Assembly: GCF_958979055.1 (NCBI RefSeq)
Contig: NC_084888.1
Span: 36,227,804 to 36,291,803 of the forward strand
From: Alnus glutinosa
Taxonomy: Eukaryota > Streptophyta > Magnoliopsida > Fagales > Betulaceae
Length of the DNA stretch: 64,000 bases
Reading direction: 5' to 3'
Under the pieces are notes generated by a model. The model was not told where the DNA came from, made no database searches, and worked only from the letters and a program-made list of their open reading frames with translations. Positions 38,802 to 51,261 of the stretch are shown piece by piece (the stretch's first letter is position 1; every line of letters starts with the position of its first letter). A program made the position numbers and the translations under genes.

Positions 38802-41158
38802 TTAAGCCTCAGGAACAGAGGCTGCTGCGCGTTTCATTGATGCAGACTTGATAAGATGGTTGTAGCTCCCTTTCTCCTTGAAAAGCTGGGCGAAATGGTG
38901 TTTGCAATACAAAATGCCCTCGAGGGCTGCATAATTGGATGGGGTTATAGGACAACCACCATGAGAGCACTTGAAACATGACTTATGATAGGCCTGGCTC
39001 TCCACTGTCACCTACAAATTTTTGTCCAAAACAAACCCATGTTGTATTATCAGACGTGTCAAATATGATCTGATCTAATCCAGATCAAGAATATTTTTAA
39101 TAAGAAGCATCAGATTACCCCAATCGTGATTTAAACCAATTGCATTACATTATATGAATCTACCTGCATAACTTTATGCATGTACAGCCAAAATGTATTT
39201 GCTCGGCACACGCTATGCAGAACTGACAGAAAATGTTGGGATACTTCAAGGTTTATTGATAAAAACATTCCAAGAATATTTCCTCCTTTTAAATTTTATT
39301 TTGCTATTATTGCCTCCTTTATTTATTGGAAAGTTATGCACGCACTCGATTGGACTTGAGCCCATGACCTCACCCTCCATCTTGATACAAAGGAAATACC
39401 TCATTGGTACTATTATTGGCTTTTAAAATTAGCAACTTAGGGACAGGCTTCAATCATTGCCAAAGGAAAACTTGACTGAGCCAAGCTTGTCTCCAAATTA
39501 ACCATTCGCCTATCTTAGTCTCAGACTTAGCCCAGCTTTGGTCCTATATGGCTTTAATCTGTTCTGTTTGTTCTCCGCTCGATAACTGACAATCAAAATC
39601 CCCAAGCACCAACACAATTGTCTTTTCTCAGTTCACTTAGCTTAACAACTTTGATATAAAAGCTTACAGAAACTACCCAATCAACATTAGAACCAACAAA
39701 TTCACATTCATACATTTGCGCATTGGAGATTCACTACAAACATTAATCCTACTATAGCACATATAACATGGCAACAAAGAAACAAGCATGCTATACCCAT
39801 CTGCTATATCCGTGATACATATGCAATCACTCATCTTCAAAATTAATCTCTATGCATAACTATTGCGGATGAACTCATTATCACCAACATCGTGTGAGAT
39901 CCACATACTCCCATACATAAGATTATGATTAAAAATAGATGTGCATAGTTCATGCACTTATCTATTAGAAATAACACTAAAACGTGCATCTCAAACCCAT
40001 AACTACCAGGGTTGGAAGAGGAAAAGAGGAAAAAATATAAGGTGGAAAAAGGACAGCAGAGAGTCTGCAACTGGATAAAATTTCAATGCATACTTCGATG
40101 CAGAATATCGCAACAAATTGATTTCTGGGGATCTTAGAATTTTACCTTTTCCAGTGGATAAGCAGTTTTACCACAAGTAGCACATTTTTCTTGCGTCCCA
40201 GAAAACATGCTGGCAGCTTTGCTAGGTGACCTAGTCTGAAACCAACTCAAGCTTTTGAGAATCAGTGACAACACCAAGTAACACATTAGACTCCTTACGA
40301 TAAATTTCTCAACTCATAATCAAATTTTGAATACATGCAATGCAGTAGAGAAAATTTACCAGCTCGGGGGTTAACTTCTCAGCCGACTTTGCAGCTGTTG
40401 AAAATGAAATTCATGGCAAATTAAATAGGTAGAAAAGAAACTGCAAACAGAAATCAAATATAGAACTTATCCAGCGAATGAAAAGACATACGTGACTGAA
40501 AATTTTTGTTGAAACTACCCGTCTCCTTGAAGAGCTGCTCAAAGTGAGGTTTACAGTACAGAACACCTTCCATTGAGGAATAGTTGCTAAGCTGAAAACA
40601 TAAAAGATACACACATCAATAACCTGCATAGAATTTCAATCCACAAACAGAGAAGCTGTTGATATTTACTAAACCTAATCTGGGTTGATGCAAATAATTC
40701 TTGCTATGTCACATTATGAACCCATATAATAGCTATATGAATAGGATAAATAATTCTCTCAAAGTTGATTCATACTTGGCAGTTGATTTAACATCGATTC
40801 ATACTGGCAGTTGATTTAACATTCTATTATTCTAAATACTAATATTTGCACATTGTACATGCAGTAAACCCAAATAATTTCAGCGAAAAGATAACAAAAA
40901 AGCGACGAATATAGTGGATTCGTCTTACTTCCTACCTAGTTCTGAAAACGAAGCTAATTACGACACTATTATATTAACCAAAAAAAGAACAAAAAAATGT
41001 GCCGGCAAAGATGATAGATGTACCTTTAGCGTCCCTTTGCAATGCGAGCACTTGAAGCAATACTTGTGGTAAACAACCCCATCAGCAGAGAGCTGCTCTA
41101 CCGGATATACTGTCTTCTCACAAACCTTGCATTTTTGTTGGGTGCCAGTGAAAGACAT
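38802..41158 (-). CDS. WLIM2: WLIM2-type two-LIM-domain protein
   Basis: Five exons (minus: 41158-41024, 40591-40492, 40394-40360, 40235-40146, 39011-38802) encode 189 residues. LIM domain 1 has C10, C13, H31, C34, C37, C40, C58 and H61. LIM domain 2 has C108, C111, H129, C132, C135, C156 and H159. They are joined by a linker with KSAEKLTPELTRSPSKAAS. The start MSFTGTQQKCKVCEKTVYP and end KRAAASVPEA are typical of plant WLIM2. These proteins bind and bundle actin filaments, and some enter the nucleus and act on gene expression. All junctions are GT-AG. A 5' UTR intron is likely, since a CTCGAG/GTAAAC donor lies at 41766 upstream. No missing zinc ligand was noticed. Confidence 0.95.
39330..39430 (-). 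mobile_element. Possible SINE remnant in WLIM2 intron 4
   Basis: The reverse strand carries GAGGTCATGGGCTCAAGTCC, a B-box-like stretch, preceded by an A-box-like ACCAATGAGGTA. Only the promoter region of a tRNA-derived SINE would be represented. Confidence 0.3.
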
Positions 41159-41766
41159 AGCTATTGCTTCGGATCTGACTCTTCTCTAAGTACTAATACT
41201 ACACCAAATCCAATGCGATAGATCGGTTTTCTAAAATAACTTCCTGCTCAGATTTGCCTTTTCAACAACAACCTTTTCTCCTCCAAGAACTTAAACAAAG
41301 AAAAAGGATCGAGAATGCACGCAGACTGTGTCAAATCAAGGAAAATAACTCTCATTCATTCTGTTTGGTTTTTGAGAAAACGAAGGAAACGAAAACAAAC
41401 AAACAAACAAACAAAAAACAACCCAAATTTTTGAAACTTTAATTGATTTATTCACATGGGTTTTTTTTTTTCCTTCAGAAAACTGAAATCCCAACTAAGC
41501 CGTATACGTATATTGGAGTCGGATCAAGTAAATTGTTTACACCCATTATGTGAAAAAACAGACTCAAAATAAAGTTTCTTTCCATTTTCCTCGGGTTTCT
41601 CATAGACCCATCAGACAACTCATAGAAACACATAATCTAAAAGGCAACCCCGAGAAAATTGATCAAATGTGAACATATACTCAAGCACAAAGAGATTGAA
41701 CGAGATCTGGTTCCTTAGCTGATTAAACGCACCTAAAAATTCGAATGGTCAATCAAAGATGTTTAC

Positions 41767-41924
41767 CTCGAGAAAGAGAGAAATGGTGGATCTGAAAGCT
41801 TCGCTGGGTTCCACTCGATCTCTCAGAACCTACTTGTGGCTGAAATGGATTGAATGCGAAGGGTCAGAGACTCAGAGTGGTTTTACGCAGCGAAATGAAA
41901 AGTATAGATAAAGTAGTACAACCC

Positions 41925-41959
<35 letters not shown>

Positions 41960-41960
41960 T
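41767..41960 (-). promoter_or_regulatory. 5' UTR exon and GA-rich leader of the WLIM2-type gene
   Basis: A consensus donor (CGAG/GTAAAC) at 41766 ends a likely untranslated exon. A (GA)n run at 41930-41954 marks the leader or core promoter region. The transcription start itself cannot be fixed. Confidence 0.45.
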
Positions 41961-42176
41961 ACAATTAAAAAGACGCAAAATAATCTTTGCTGGAAACACT
42001 TTGGCACCACTTTGTCTCGTTCAACGACTCAAATACGCGGCTTTCTATCTGGGGGACTTTGTTGAGGGCGAAGACACGCTGACCTCTTTCTGCCTCTGTG
42101 GGGGCAGCGTCGCAGCGACAACTTTTCTTTTGTTTGAACTTTTACCTCGTAGAACATCGTTAATGCGGTTCGAATA

Positions 42177-42595
42177 CTAACCCACTTCCCCTCCCCTCCC
42201 CTCTCCTTCAATCATTCTTTTCTGTTTGTGTCATTACGGCTGATAGACTACTGATTGGTTGGATTCTCAACATTTTACTTTATTCCCATTTTACCCCCAA
42301 TATTTCAGTTTATTCCCTTGTTTTCGTTCTTCACATTATTAAAATGTTGAGGGTAAAATAGGAATAAGATAAAATGTTGACTTCTTGAAAAAGCAACATT
42401 TATTTCTATTCCTATTTTACCCCAACCTTTCAGTTTTTTTCTTCTTTTTTTTTCCCTTTTTTATATTCAAAGACAGGGGTAAAATGGGAATATAAAATAA
42501 ATGTTAAATTTTTTTGCAGACTTCTCACTTTTCGGAACTGACACAAACAGAAAAGAATGATTAAAGGAGAGGGGAGGGGAGGGGAAGTGGGTTAG
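42177..42595. mobile_element. 419-bp foldback MITE with TA target duplication
   Basis: The ends are CTAACCCACTTCCCC and its complement, with about 57-bp arms that are almost identical. TA lies on both flanks (42175-42176 and 42596-42597), which points to a Tc1/mariner-like origin. The interior holds further inverted copies of a CAACATTTTA..TATTCC.ATTTTACCCC module. It sits in the upstream region of the WLIM2-type gene. Confidence 0.8.
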
Positions 42596-42597
42596 TA

Positions 42598-44839
42598 AAC
42601 AGGGCCAAAGTTTTTACTCCTTTTTTTTTTTTTTTTTTTTTAATATTTCAATTCATGCTATGATTGATTGAATGTTACATTGAAACGGTTATTTTTTTAA
42701 TAATATGAACGACTATTATTAGAAATGGAAGAATGCTAAAATATATATAATGATAATTCATATTCTTTTCTTTTGCGACCACTCCCGGCGATACCTCCTG
42801 CTGGCCACCCATGGGACAGGGATGAAGTTTTATTTTAATATTTCTCTAATTTTTTAGAGGAATGATTATTCTCAGAGTAACAATGCACAATCAAATAACG
42901 AAATAGTTATTCTATTCTTGAGTCCGTTCTTGTCTATCAACATATGTTAGTGTAATAGATATGCCGGTGGTAATTTTGTGTCATTCTATACATTGAATTA
43001 ATTAAGCATATTATGTGCTTTTTTACCTTTAAAATTTATCCATGTTTCATACAACATGTTCATTTGGCCTAATGAATTGGTGAGGATCAATAATTGTTGC
43101 CCTTAGTGGCATTTTCCTTTGAGCAACAATAATGGAATGGAAATAAGTAGTATTCTCTTGTTTGGGAGAATCTTTAAAGGAAATGAGATAATGAAAATAT
43201 GGTATTTTCCCCAATTAAGTAAAATTTAAGTTTCATTATGTCGAAAATCGATCTTATGGTATATACACTTATGACCTCGTACCTCCTTTATCCGGTAATA
43301 ATTTTTCTGGAATAACGACCTTTACTACAATAATGCTGGACGTAAAGGTGAAAATAGTATGTGCTTTTATGAGTATTTTCTGTTTTGAGTTATTTGTTAA
43401 TGTTTTTTATTTAATAACATAAAACAAAGGACAACAAAGCAAAAGTATTAACAAACAACTCACAATGTCTTCAAGGGGTACCTCAATTGGCTGGGGACCA
43501 CGCCTCATGAAGCGAAGGTCACTAGTTCAAATCTCCCCTCTCCTCCCCTCCCTTCCCCTCTCCTCGTATTGTGTGGACATGCCAAATAAACTCTCCTTAA
43601 CAAACATAAGAGAGCACTCTCCTTATCAAAATAGTGAAATACCTTTTTAACCCTCAAACTAATAAAAGACAAAAATAAATATATAATAACCAAAACACAA
43701 ATTATATATATTGTTTTTTTATGTAATCATTCAAATAAAATTGAAAAGGAAAGACTATATTTACCTCTCTTAGTCTATCACTCATGACTCAACCAGTAAT
43801 GTCTTCTCAATCTTTCGATTTAATTAATGTATTGTACTGATCTACCATTGAGATTAATACCCCTTCCATGATCTAAATAATAAAAATACATAGCATATCA
43901 GCAAAACAATTTGCATTGAACTCGTTTGCTATGCTGCTGGTTGAATCGGGTCAATGGAGGAATATTATTCATTTTCTTTTTCTCTCTCTCTCACACTCTT
44001 ATTAACATTTTTTTACACGACATGTAAATTTAATATAAAATTATTGAATTAGAATAAAATATTCTCATCCGATTAATTAAATTGATTAAATTATAATTAA
44101 CCTATATAATTTTATATCAATTAATTAACAGGCTCCAAACATAACATCCTGCTAGGCATGTTGGAAGGAGTGTTGATTGTTGAATGTTGTTGGGACTTGG
44201 GACATTTTGGGTGCGTCAGGGCACGCGCTTGTAATTCTATGATTGACCTAGACGATGATGACCTTTTATTACCCGAAAGCACGTAAAGTAAGCCTGGTTG
44301 GTGTGTCAATACTCAGTGCATGGGATTCCCTTGTATATGTCCACACAGAATTGTGACCCATTATCTATAATCCTCAAAACATTCCAATTGCCAAGGATTC
44401 TCAAGGAAAGTAGGAAACCACGTTTGTTCGGGCGTGTCAACGATTTCCTCTAAATTGAATTGAATTAAATTATTAAATTAATATGTGTTTGAAATACATA
44501 TAATATTTGAACATTATAGGTAATTGTTAAGTGTTCTATTGCATAATCTAATATATATGATTACTAGAGTGGATAATTCACATTTATTTATCCTCCTTTT
44601 GTTTCGGCGTAAAATATTTTTCGTCGAAAAATATTTTCAAAAAACTTAATTTTCAAAAAAATGTTTTCAGCATAAAATATTTTACAGCGTTTGGCGCGTA
44701 TGAAAAATCATACATATTTTTTATATTTTTCATTCAATCATATTAACTTAAAAATCAATCATATTTTCTAAATGCATAATCTATAAAAATCAATTTGTAT
44801 TCGCTGCATAAAAATATTAATATAAAATAATTGCTTGAT
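42598..44839. other. Intergenic AT-rich region with small repeats
   Basis: No gene was recognised. It holds a SINE-like element (43474-43648) and scattered T runs. Confidence 0.5.
43474..43648 (+). mobile_element. tRNA-derived SINE
   Basis: GGGTACCTCAATTGGCTGGGG forms an A-box region (TTGGCTGGGGAC), and GGTCACTAGTTCAAATC forms the B box about 40 bp later, as in a tRNA-like pol III promoter. The 3' part ends in a short T run. The body does not fold as a functional tRNA gene. Confidence 0.6.
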
Positions 44840-45025
44840 GGTGGTCCGACAGTAGTTCGGTGGTGGTTTAGAGGTAGTTCGATGATGGTTCGGGGGTGGC
44901 TCAGTTATGGTCTAGGGTGGCTCGGTAGTGGTTTGGGGGTAGCTCGATGATGGTTCAGTGATGGTCTAAGGGTGACTTGGTGTTGGTCCGGGAGTGGCTC
45001 GGTGGTGGTTCAAGGGTGGGTTGGC
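44840..45025. repeat. Degenerate GGTGGTTCGG-type minisatellite
   Basis: About a dozen units of roughly 13-15 bp (GGTGGTTCGGGGGTGGCTC and variants) form a strongly G/T-skewed island on the plus strand in AT-rich surroundings. Confidence 0.85.
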
Positions 45026-45600
45026 GATGGTCTTACTTATTTGTATGGAATCCTCTCTACCTGTTAGTAGGAGTGGCATTTTATGTTTGCATGTTGGGTT
45101 CGGGTCGTATAAATGCATGAGTTGTGGTCAGCCCCAATACGACTTTTTTAATTAAACGAGTCAGACCCTTCAATCATAACCTATTAATTTTGTGTTGGGT
45201 TTGCAATTCATGTAAAAAGATTGCCAACTCTAAGGGTGGGGCGGTGATGGTCTTACTTATTTGTATGGAATCCTCTCTACATATTAGTAGGAGTGCATTT
45301 TATGTTTGCATGTTCAGTTCGGGTTGTACAAAGGCATAAGTTGTGGTCAGCCATAATACGACTTCTTTAATTAAACGAGTCAGATCATTCAATCATAACC
45401 TGTTAATTTCGTGTTGGATTCGCAAATCATATAAAAAGATTGTAAACTCTAAATGTCATGTATCATATTCGAGCCGTGTCAAAGCGTTGACATAATACTA
45501 TATAGGTCAACAATAATCTGATCTATTTAATTAAACGAGTCAAACCCTCAACTCGACTCAAAATTTTTTTATGTTAAATTCATATCAAATTTATGGGTTG
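45026..45600. repeat. 220-bp tandem repeat with a third, weaker copy
   Basis: The unit TGGTCTTACTTATTTGTATG begins near 45027 and again near 45247, each with ATTAAACGAGTCAGA and ending around AAAAAGATTG. A third partial copy (ATTAAACGAGTCAAACCCTC) follows at about 45530. It adjoins the minisatellite, whose last unit recurs at 45236-45250. Confidence 0.8.
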
Positions 45601-45737
45601 TGTGAAAAATTATAAGCCCTCCCTATTAGGTCTAGAAAGTAGAAAATAATGGAGTATTCCTTATTATTTTCATAACATCTACGACGGCTTTAAGGACTGT
45701 CGTTTTGTAGTACCTTCAGAAGCAAAAGGATCTTTTT

Positions 45738-45745
45738 CCGCCAAA
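45738..45745 (-). promoter_or_regulatory. E2F-type site before the TTI2-like gene
   Basis: TTTTTCCGCCAAA contains the complement of TTTGGCGG, which fits TTTSSCGS, about 55 bp before the start codon. It is a single 8-bp match, so chance is possible. Confidence 0.35.
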
Positions 45746-45798
45746 CCAAAGTTCCCGAGTCTTAACCGAAGTGAGTGAGGACCTGAACTGAGTCAAAA

Positions 45799-45838
45799 AT
45801 GTCGAACTCGTTCTCCCACCTCCACGACCTTCTCATTC

Positions 45839-45876
<38 letters not shown>

Positions 45877-48800
45877 CACAAAATTCTCTCGCTAACAATT
45901 TATCTGTAATTGTTTTCAAGGTTATCGGAGCCAATAACGGAGTTTCTCTCCAAAACCCACTACACGCCACCAGAGGGCTCCAACATTTCCGTCAAAGCCC
46001 TAATCGAACCCCTTTTCCCACAAAAAACCTCGCCAGCAAACCCTAGCATTTCCGAAGCCCAAATCCGCGCTTCAATCAGAGACTTCACCCTAGCTTGCGC
46101 CTGGATATCCTCCTCCCAGTCCTCGACCCACGAGCTCCTCTTATGGATCCCCCAACACCTCTCTATCTCAGCAGACTTGGCCTTTGGCGAGCTCTCAAAA
46201 GCTTATTGCGGCGTTTTCAGGGAGGAAAATGCGAAGAGGATTGGAGAATTGGGTGTGGATTGTGTTTCGGTGCCTGAGGAGAAGAGGCTAGTGGTAGAGT
46301 TGATGCCCGAGGTGCTACCATTGTTGAAGGAGAGGATTAAGGAGAGCTCGATCGATAATTCGGACGAAGGCCACGAGGTCTCGGCAGCGTCGGCTAGGGT
46401 CCCGGTAGGGTTCGCCGTCGTGGCAGCTTATCAGTTCAGATGGGTTGTCACTCAGGTTTGTGCATTGGGTGTTCTTTTTGAATTTCAAAGATTTGAGGTG
46501 TAATATTACATGTTGGTGTTTCGTGGTCATGTGGGCTTAGTTACAATTCATGGTTTTTTTTTGGTAGGTTGGTTATCCTTATTTGGGAAAGTTGTGCGCT
46601 ATGGTGATTCCTTGTGCATTGACTGCGATTGATCACTGGTCGCCGGAGGTGAAAGTATGTGCAATTTCATTGGTTACAAACTCTTCTGTTTGGATTATAG
46701 ACTTCATTATTTTCTCCTCCTACCTAGGTGTTTATCCTGTATACTCCCTTTGTACTTATGTAGCGCCTTTTGCTTTTAATGAAATTTTGATTACTTGTAA
46801 AAAAAAATATTTATAGACTTCATTATTTGAAGCTTCAAGTTTGTTTCAATTGTGTTTTAAATGGGAAGCAAGAGCTGTTGTTAGAGTGAAAAATGTCCTC
46901 ATGTTGGTTTTCTTATGAAGTAGGGAAGAGGGTTACCCAATCAAAAGCGTGGTGTGATTTCTTTGTTTTATTTTATTTTTCCCTGTCAATGAGCTCTGGC
47001 TTAAATGACACTTCCTCTGCCTCTTAAGAATGGAGCAGAGGGCGAGATTGGGGTTTTAAAACCTACTGGAGGTGTGTATATAACCTCTGCCCCAATTTTT
47101 GTTTTTTGTTTTTATTTTTGAGCCATTTAAAATTCTATAGTTATTTGTATTATATTTGTGTCCTTGTGGACAACAGTATTAAGCAATTGAAATTCTTGCT
47201 TCGTCTTAGTTAGGAGACTGATAAGCCGTAAGTGGAAGAACTTGTTGGAAGGAATGCAAAATAAGTAAATTGATGTGTCATAGTGGGTGGATAATCCCTT
47301 CTTCTCCTGTTTTCAGGGGCAGGGCATGGTTAGCCTTACACATCTTGCAAAAAATGTTGATGCTGCTGAGCTTAGTTGTTATGGGGATGTGCTTCTTGAT
47401 GCATGCTGCCAGAATATTGCTTCTAGTGATGAGATATGGCCCCATGTAATTGAGATGTCAACACTTCTTGTGACATGTACTCAGAAGGGAAATCCTCGTA
47501 GCCCATGGTATACTTAATTATCTATATTCTTTTACTTTGCAGGTGTTGTTTTGAAACTGAAGGAACATAGACAAGGTTGATAGTTATTATAATAATGGAT
47601 GGTGATGTCTTCACGGGGAACATTATTTATGAAACTGAAATCATGGCTATGGTTCTGACAAAGAATTTGGATAAGATTTGCAAAAGAAGACTCTCTTTGG
47701 TATAATTCTAGCTAATAATCAATTAGAATGGCAATAATGTCTTATTCACCCCCCCCCCCCCCCCCACACACACACACTCTTTCTAAATTGACCAGCCATA
47801 GTGGATCGTTTACATTTTTTGCTTATGAAATCTCCTGGACCTCCATAGTCAAACAGTAACTGTGTAGACTTTCTAGCACCCTTTCTGGATACACTGCATT
47901 AGAGATAGAAATTCTTAGTTTGCGTCTTGTTGATTTGTTTTTACTTTTAATCTTAGATCAATTATTGTAAGTTGAGTTTGTAGAGTTAAATAGGGGTTAC
48001 AAATAGATTACACTATGCTGCTGTATGATGCAGGTTTAGAGATCTTGTCAACCAGCCCTCCATATATGTAAAACATATTTATGTTGAGATTGCTCATGAT
48101 ATTAATATAAATACAATTTTATGTATAGACATGTATATTATTGTCCAATTTTTTATAGAACCTAGTGTTTGCTTATTATCATATACTTGTTCTTTAGGTT
48201 TGAAAGGATGTTAAATGAGATGTTAAGTCACTTGGAGCGGCAACCAAGGAACAAGGAGCGCCGTATTGTATGGCTCAAATATGTCGAGCCACTTTTGACT
48301 GGTGTTGGTCTTGTGTTAGTAGCGCATTTTAGTCGTATTTTTCCCCTTTTCCTTAAGTGGATGCACGCTGATGATGACGAGACTATCAAACTGGTGAGAA
48401 ATCGTTTAATCTTCTTTTGACATTTAGCACAATATTTCAGAAGTTTACTGATGAATTTTTCTTTTCGTGGGATTTTTTTTATTTATTTATTTTGTTGGGG
48501 GGGGGGGGGGGGGGTGTTGGTCACTGTCATTTTGTATTATTGTTAGCGTGAAGACGGGTTTGGGATCCCCGTCTTCCGGTAACACAATAATGAAGTTTTA
48601 CCACCTTGGCTAGGTGGCATTTTCAATGTCTACATTTCAATTATAAATTATGATGACAGATCTTCTTGGGTCCTTGTTTCATGCTCAGTCTAACTGTAGG
48701 CAGGAATAGCATCGTATTCAAGAACAAAATACTGGACTTTGCTATGGAAGAGTGGTGAACTACCTTGCAAAAGCTATTTGTCTGTTTTCTCAATGTGCAG

Positions 48801-50021
48801 TCGTCATCTGGCCTTTTGCATCTTGTATTGTCTATGCATGGCATCAGTACTTGTCTTTGATAAGATAAATATTTTTCAAGAAACAATTCTTCAAGAGATC
48901 CTTGTTAGTCCAAAGTTCCTTCTTAGGTTCTTATTGACTCAACCAGTAAAAGTCCAGGCATTTCATTCCTAACATAATGAACATGTAATTGTCCATTACC
49001 CTCTTTTGTGCTTTTCTCATTGACAAATTAGTCTAGGGCAAACCTAGCTTAATTTTCTGGAGCTGATGTTGGATATAGTAAGAGATGCACTATTTCTCGA
49101 TTCTTTAATTGTTTGCAGGTTTTGGAACGGATCCAGACTATTTTAAGGTTAACGTGGATAAGGAACACACCATATATTGGAAGGTAAACTACTAGGTAAT
49201 TATGCTTCATCATCCAAAGAATGTGTCTTGCTTGCAGTCTGAATATTAGTGCACAACATCACAGTATGAGGAAAGAATATGGGGTTTAATCACTGATTTT
49301 TTTCATAAGGATGTTTAGAAAGTACTCCAGTTCATCAATCGCTTCTAGATAGGCAGCTAGTGATTGTTTAAGTGACAATTAGAAGTCAGTTCTCAGTGAA
49401 CGTTCTTCCAAACACGGGCTTGATTGCTTTAACCTTGAATAGGAAGTATTTTTTTTAGTCTCATACATCATGCTTCAAAACCTATCTAATGTAGAACAGA
49501 AACTTTTGGTTTCAGGTTGGTCGATGAACTCGCTATATTGTATAAAGAGGCAGCATTGAAAAAGGCTCGCGAAGAAATCAGAACACGCATTCTTCAGATA
49601 TTGCTCTTACTCCAGCAGTAAGGATTCTGTTATGATTTTCATGACAATAGAGGTTGAACTGAATTTCTTCCTAGATCGTTTTTTTTTTTTTTTTTATGAA
49701 TAAAAATTTATAGTTAATTAGTTATATATAGTAAATACTAGACTTACTACTTGCTCACATTATACATATACTATGGTTTCTACTCTCTAGTTATATATAA
49801 TAACATATTGTTAATTTGTTACCTATATTTTCTTCCTTCCTTGATCTTTGACTTGTTCTGTTGATACTTTTCCTGTAATCCGAAGATGCAAAGGAGTGCA
49901 ATTCGAAGCAGCCTGGGGCAAGCACAAAGATGATCCAAACTTGACAAATCTCGTGTCATCTTTAAGTGGAAGAGAGACAACAACGGTAAACATAATGCCC
50001 TTTGTTGCTGCACATGAATGA
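45799..50021 (+). CDS. ARM/HEAT-repeat protein, probably TELO2-interacting protein 2 (TTI2)-like
   Basis: Eight exons (45799-45839, 45921-46455, 46568-46654, 47317-47507, 48198-48393, 49119-49183, 49516-49617, 49886-50021) join in frame to 450 residues beginning MSNSFSHLHDLLIQLSEP. The body is mostly helical: VEPLLTGVGLVLVAHFSRI, RIQTILRLTWIRNTPYIGR and LVDELAILYKEAALKKAREE suggest ARM/HEAT repeats, and the C-terminal CKGVQFEAAWGKHKDDPNL ends the domain. In yeast and animals TTI2 works with TELO2 and TTI1 to mature PI3K-like kinases (ATM, ATR, TOR). That assignment is from overall resemblance and is not certain. The short first exon was chosen because it restores an initiator and phase. An E2F-like site lies upstream. 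Introns hold long C (47750) and G (48498) runs. Confidence 0.8.
48547..48584. repeat. Short inverted repeat in an intron of the TTI2-like gene
   Basis: The arms GAAGACGGG and CCCGTCTTC surround a short loop just after a G run. It is possibly a remnant of a small DNA element. Confidence 0.6.
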
Positions 50022-51261
50022 CAATCGCAGTGCAATTGTCACAGCAGGGTTTAAACTTCAAAGCCATTGAGAGGTTATGTGGGAAGAAACAGTTTGCCGA
50101 AGATATCAATAAGCTGCATTTCCTTCAATCTTTCTGATACTCTTTTTTAGACTGCCCTTTAGTTCGTATTTTGGGAGCCATGTACATGTAGTTATGAGGG
50201 CTAATTTAATTTGCGACATTTTATGGTGCTAACATATTTCAAGCACAAGCCCATGTACATTTTGCTGACGTGCATTAGGATATCATATAATACTCCGGCC
50301 TACTGAACTTATATTTCTTTGAGCAAAGATTAAAATACCATTGACATATTTCAGGCATGGCATTTCGTCTCGTGATGGCTCACATGTTCCGATCCACCTC
50401 TATTGCCATGTGACCCCAATTAACATCCATCCAACAATCCCAAACATTTGATTAATGATATATATATATATCGTATTTTTATTTTACAATGCTAATATGG
50501 CAGTTCTAACTAACAATTGAATTATTTTTTGTTATAAAAAAATAATAATTAATGATTGGATTGCACGACAACATTGTAAGATGAAAATATACATTTTGCA
50601 GGAGCGGTTTTTGGAAGGAAAGGATAAGAATAAGGGGAGTCCCTATTTGGGTGACGTTCGAGCTGTCATGATTATTTTTAGAAACGGAGTGGTAGAGGGC
50701 CTAAACAACATTATTTTTTAAGGAAATTTGCTTATTGTCTCCAATTTTTGCAATCTGGATCTCCAATAAGATAAACAATTGGTGCTTTTCATTTTTTAGG
50801 CTCGTTGACGATTTCAGTCTTTTTAAAAAGTTTATTGCGTGTCAATTAACTTACGCACAATTTAGCCAAATGGACCGTTTCTGCGAAATCATTTATACGG
50901 TGACTCTTCACTATGATGGTTGTCCTTATTAGCAATTTTAATATCTTTTTTTTGAAAAAAAAAAAATTATGGTTTTTGTGTTTCTTTTTTGGTCCTCGTT
51001 GAAGTTCATTTGCTCAGGACGAAAAAAAAATAAAACACACAGAAAAAGAAAAGGAAGGAGGGAAACAATTTCCTCGTTGGAAGATTAACGAGGAGGGACA
51101 GCAGAATATTTGGAGGGAGTGACGGAGCCTAACGGAACTCATAACCGCCTTCACAAAAAGAAAAAAACGACCTCGATGGCTTTAACCTCCTCCTTTTTGA
51201 AAACCCCATCAAATCCCTCCAAAACTCTCTCGAGTCTCAACAGCCAACTAACCACATCCAC
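50022..51261. other. Intergenic region, no gene recognised
   Basis: It contains the 3' UTR of the TTI2-like gene and the leader of the GH17 gene. A patch at 50600-50710 (GAGCGGTTTTTGGAAGG...) has slightly more balanced composition but no recognisable product. Confidence 0.5.

Noticed and set aside
43474-43600. tRNA gene
   Set aside because: A and B boxes are present, but no cloverleaf with matching acceptor and anticodon stems can be drawn. A SINE head fits better.
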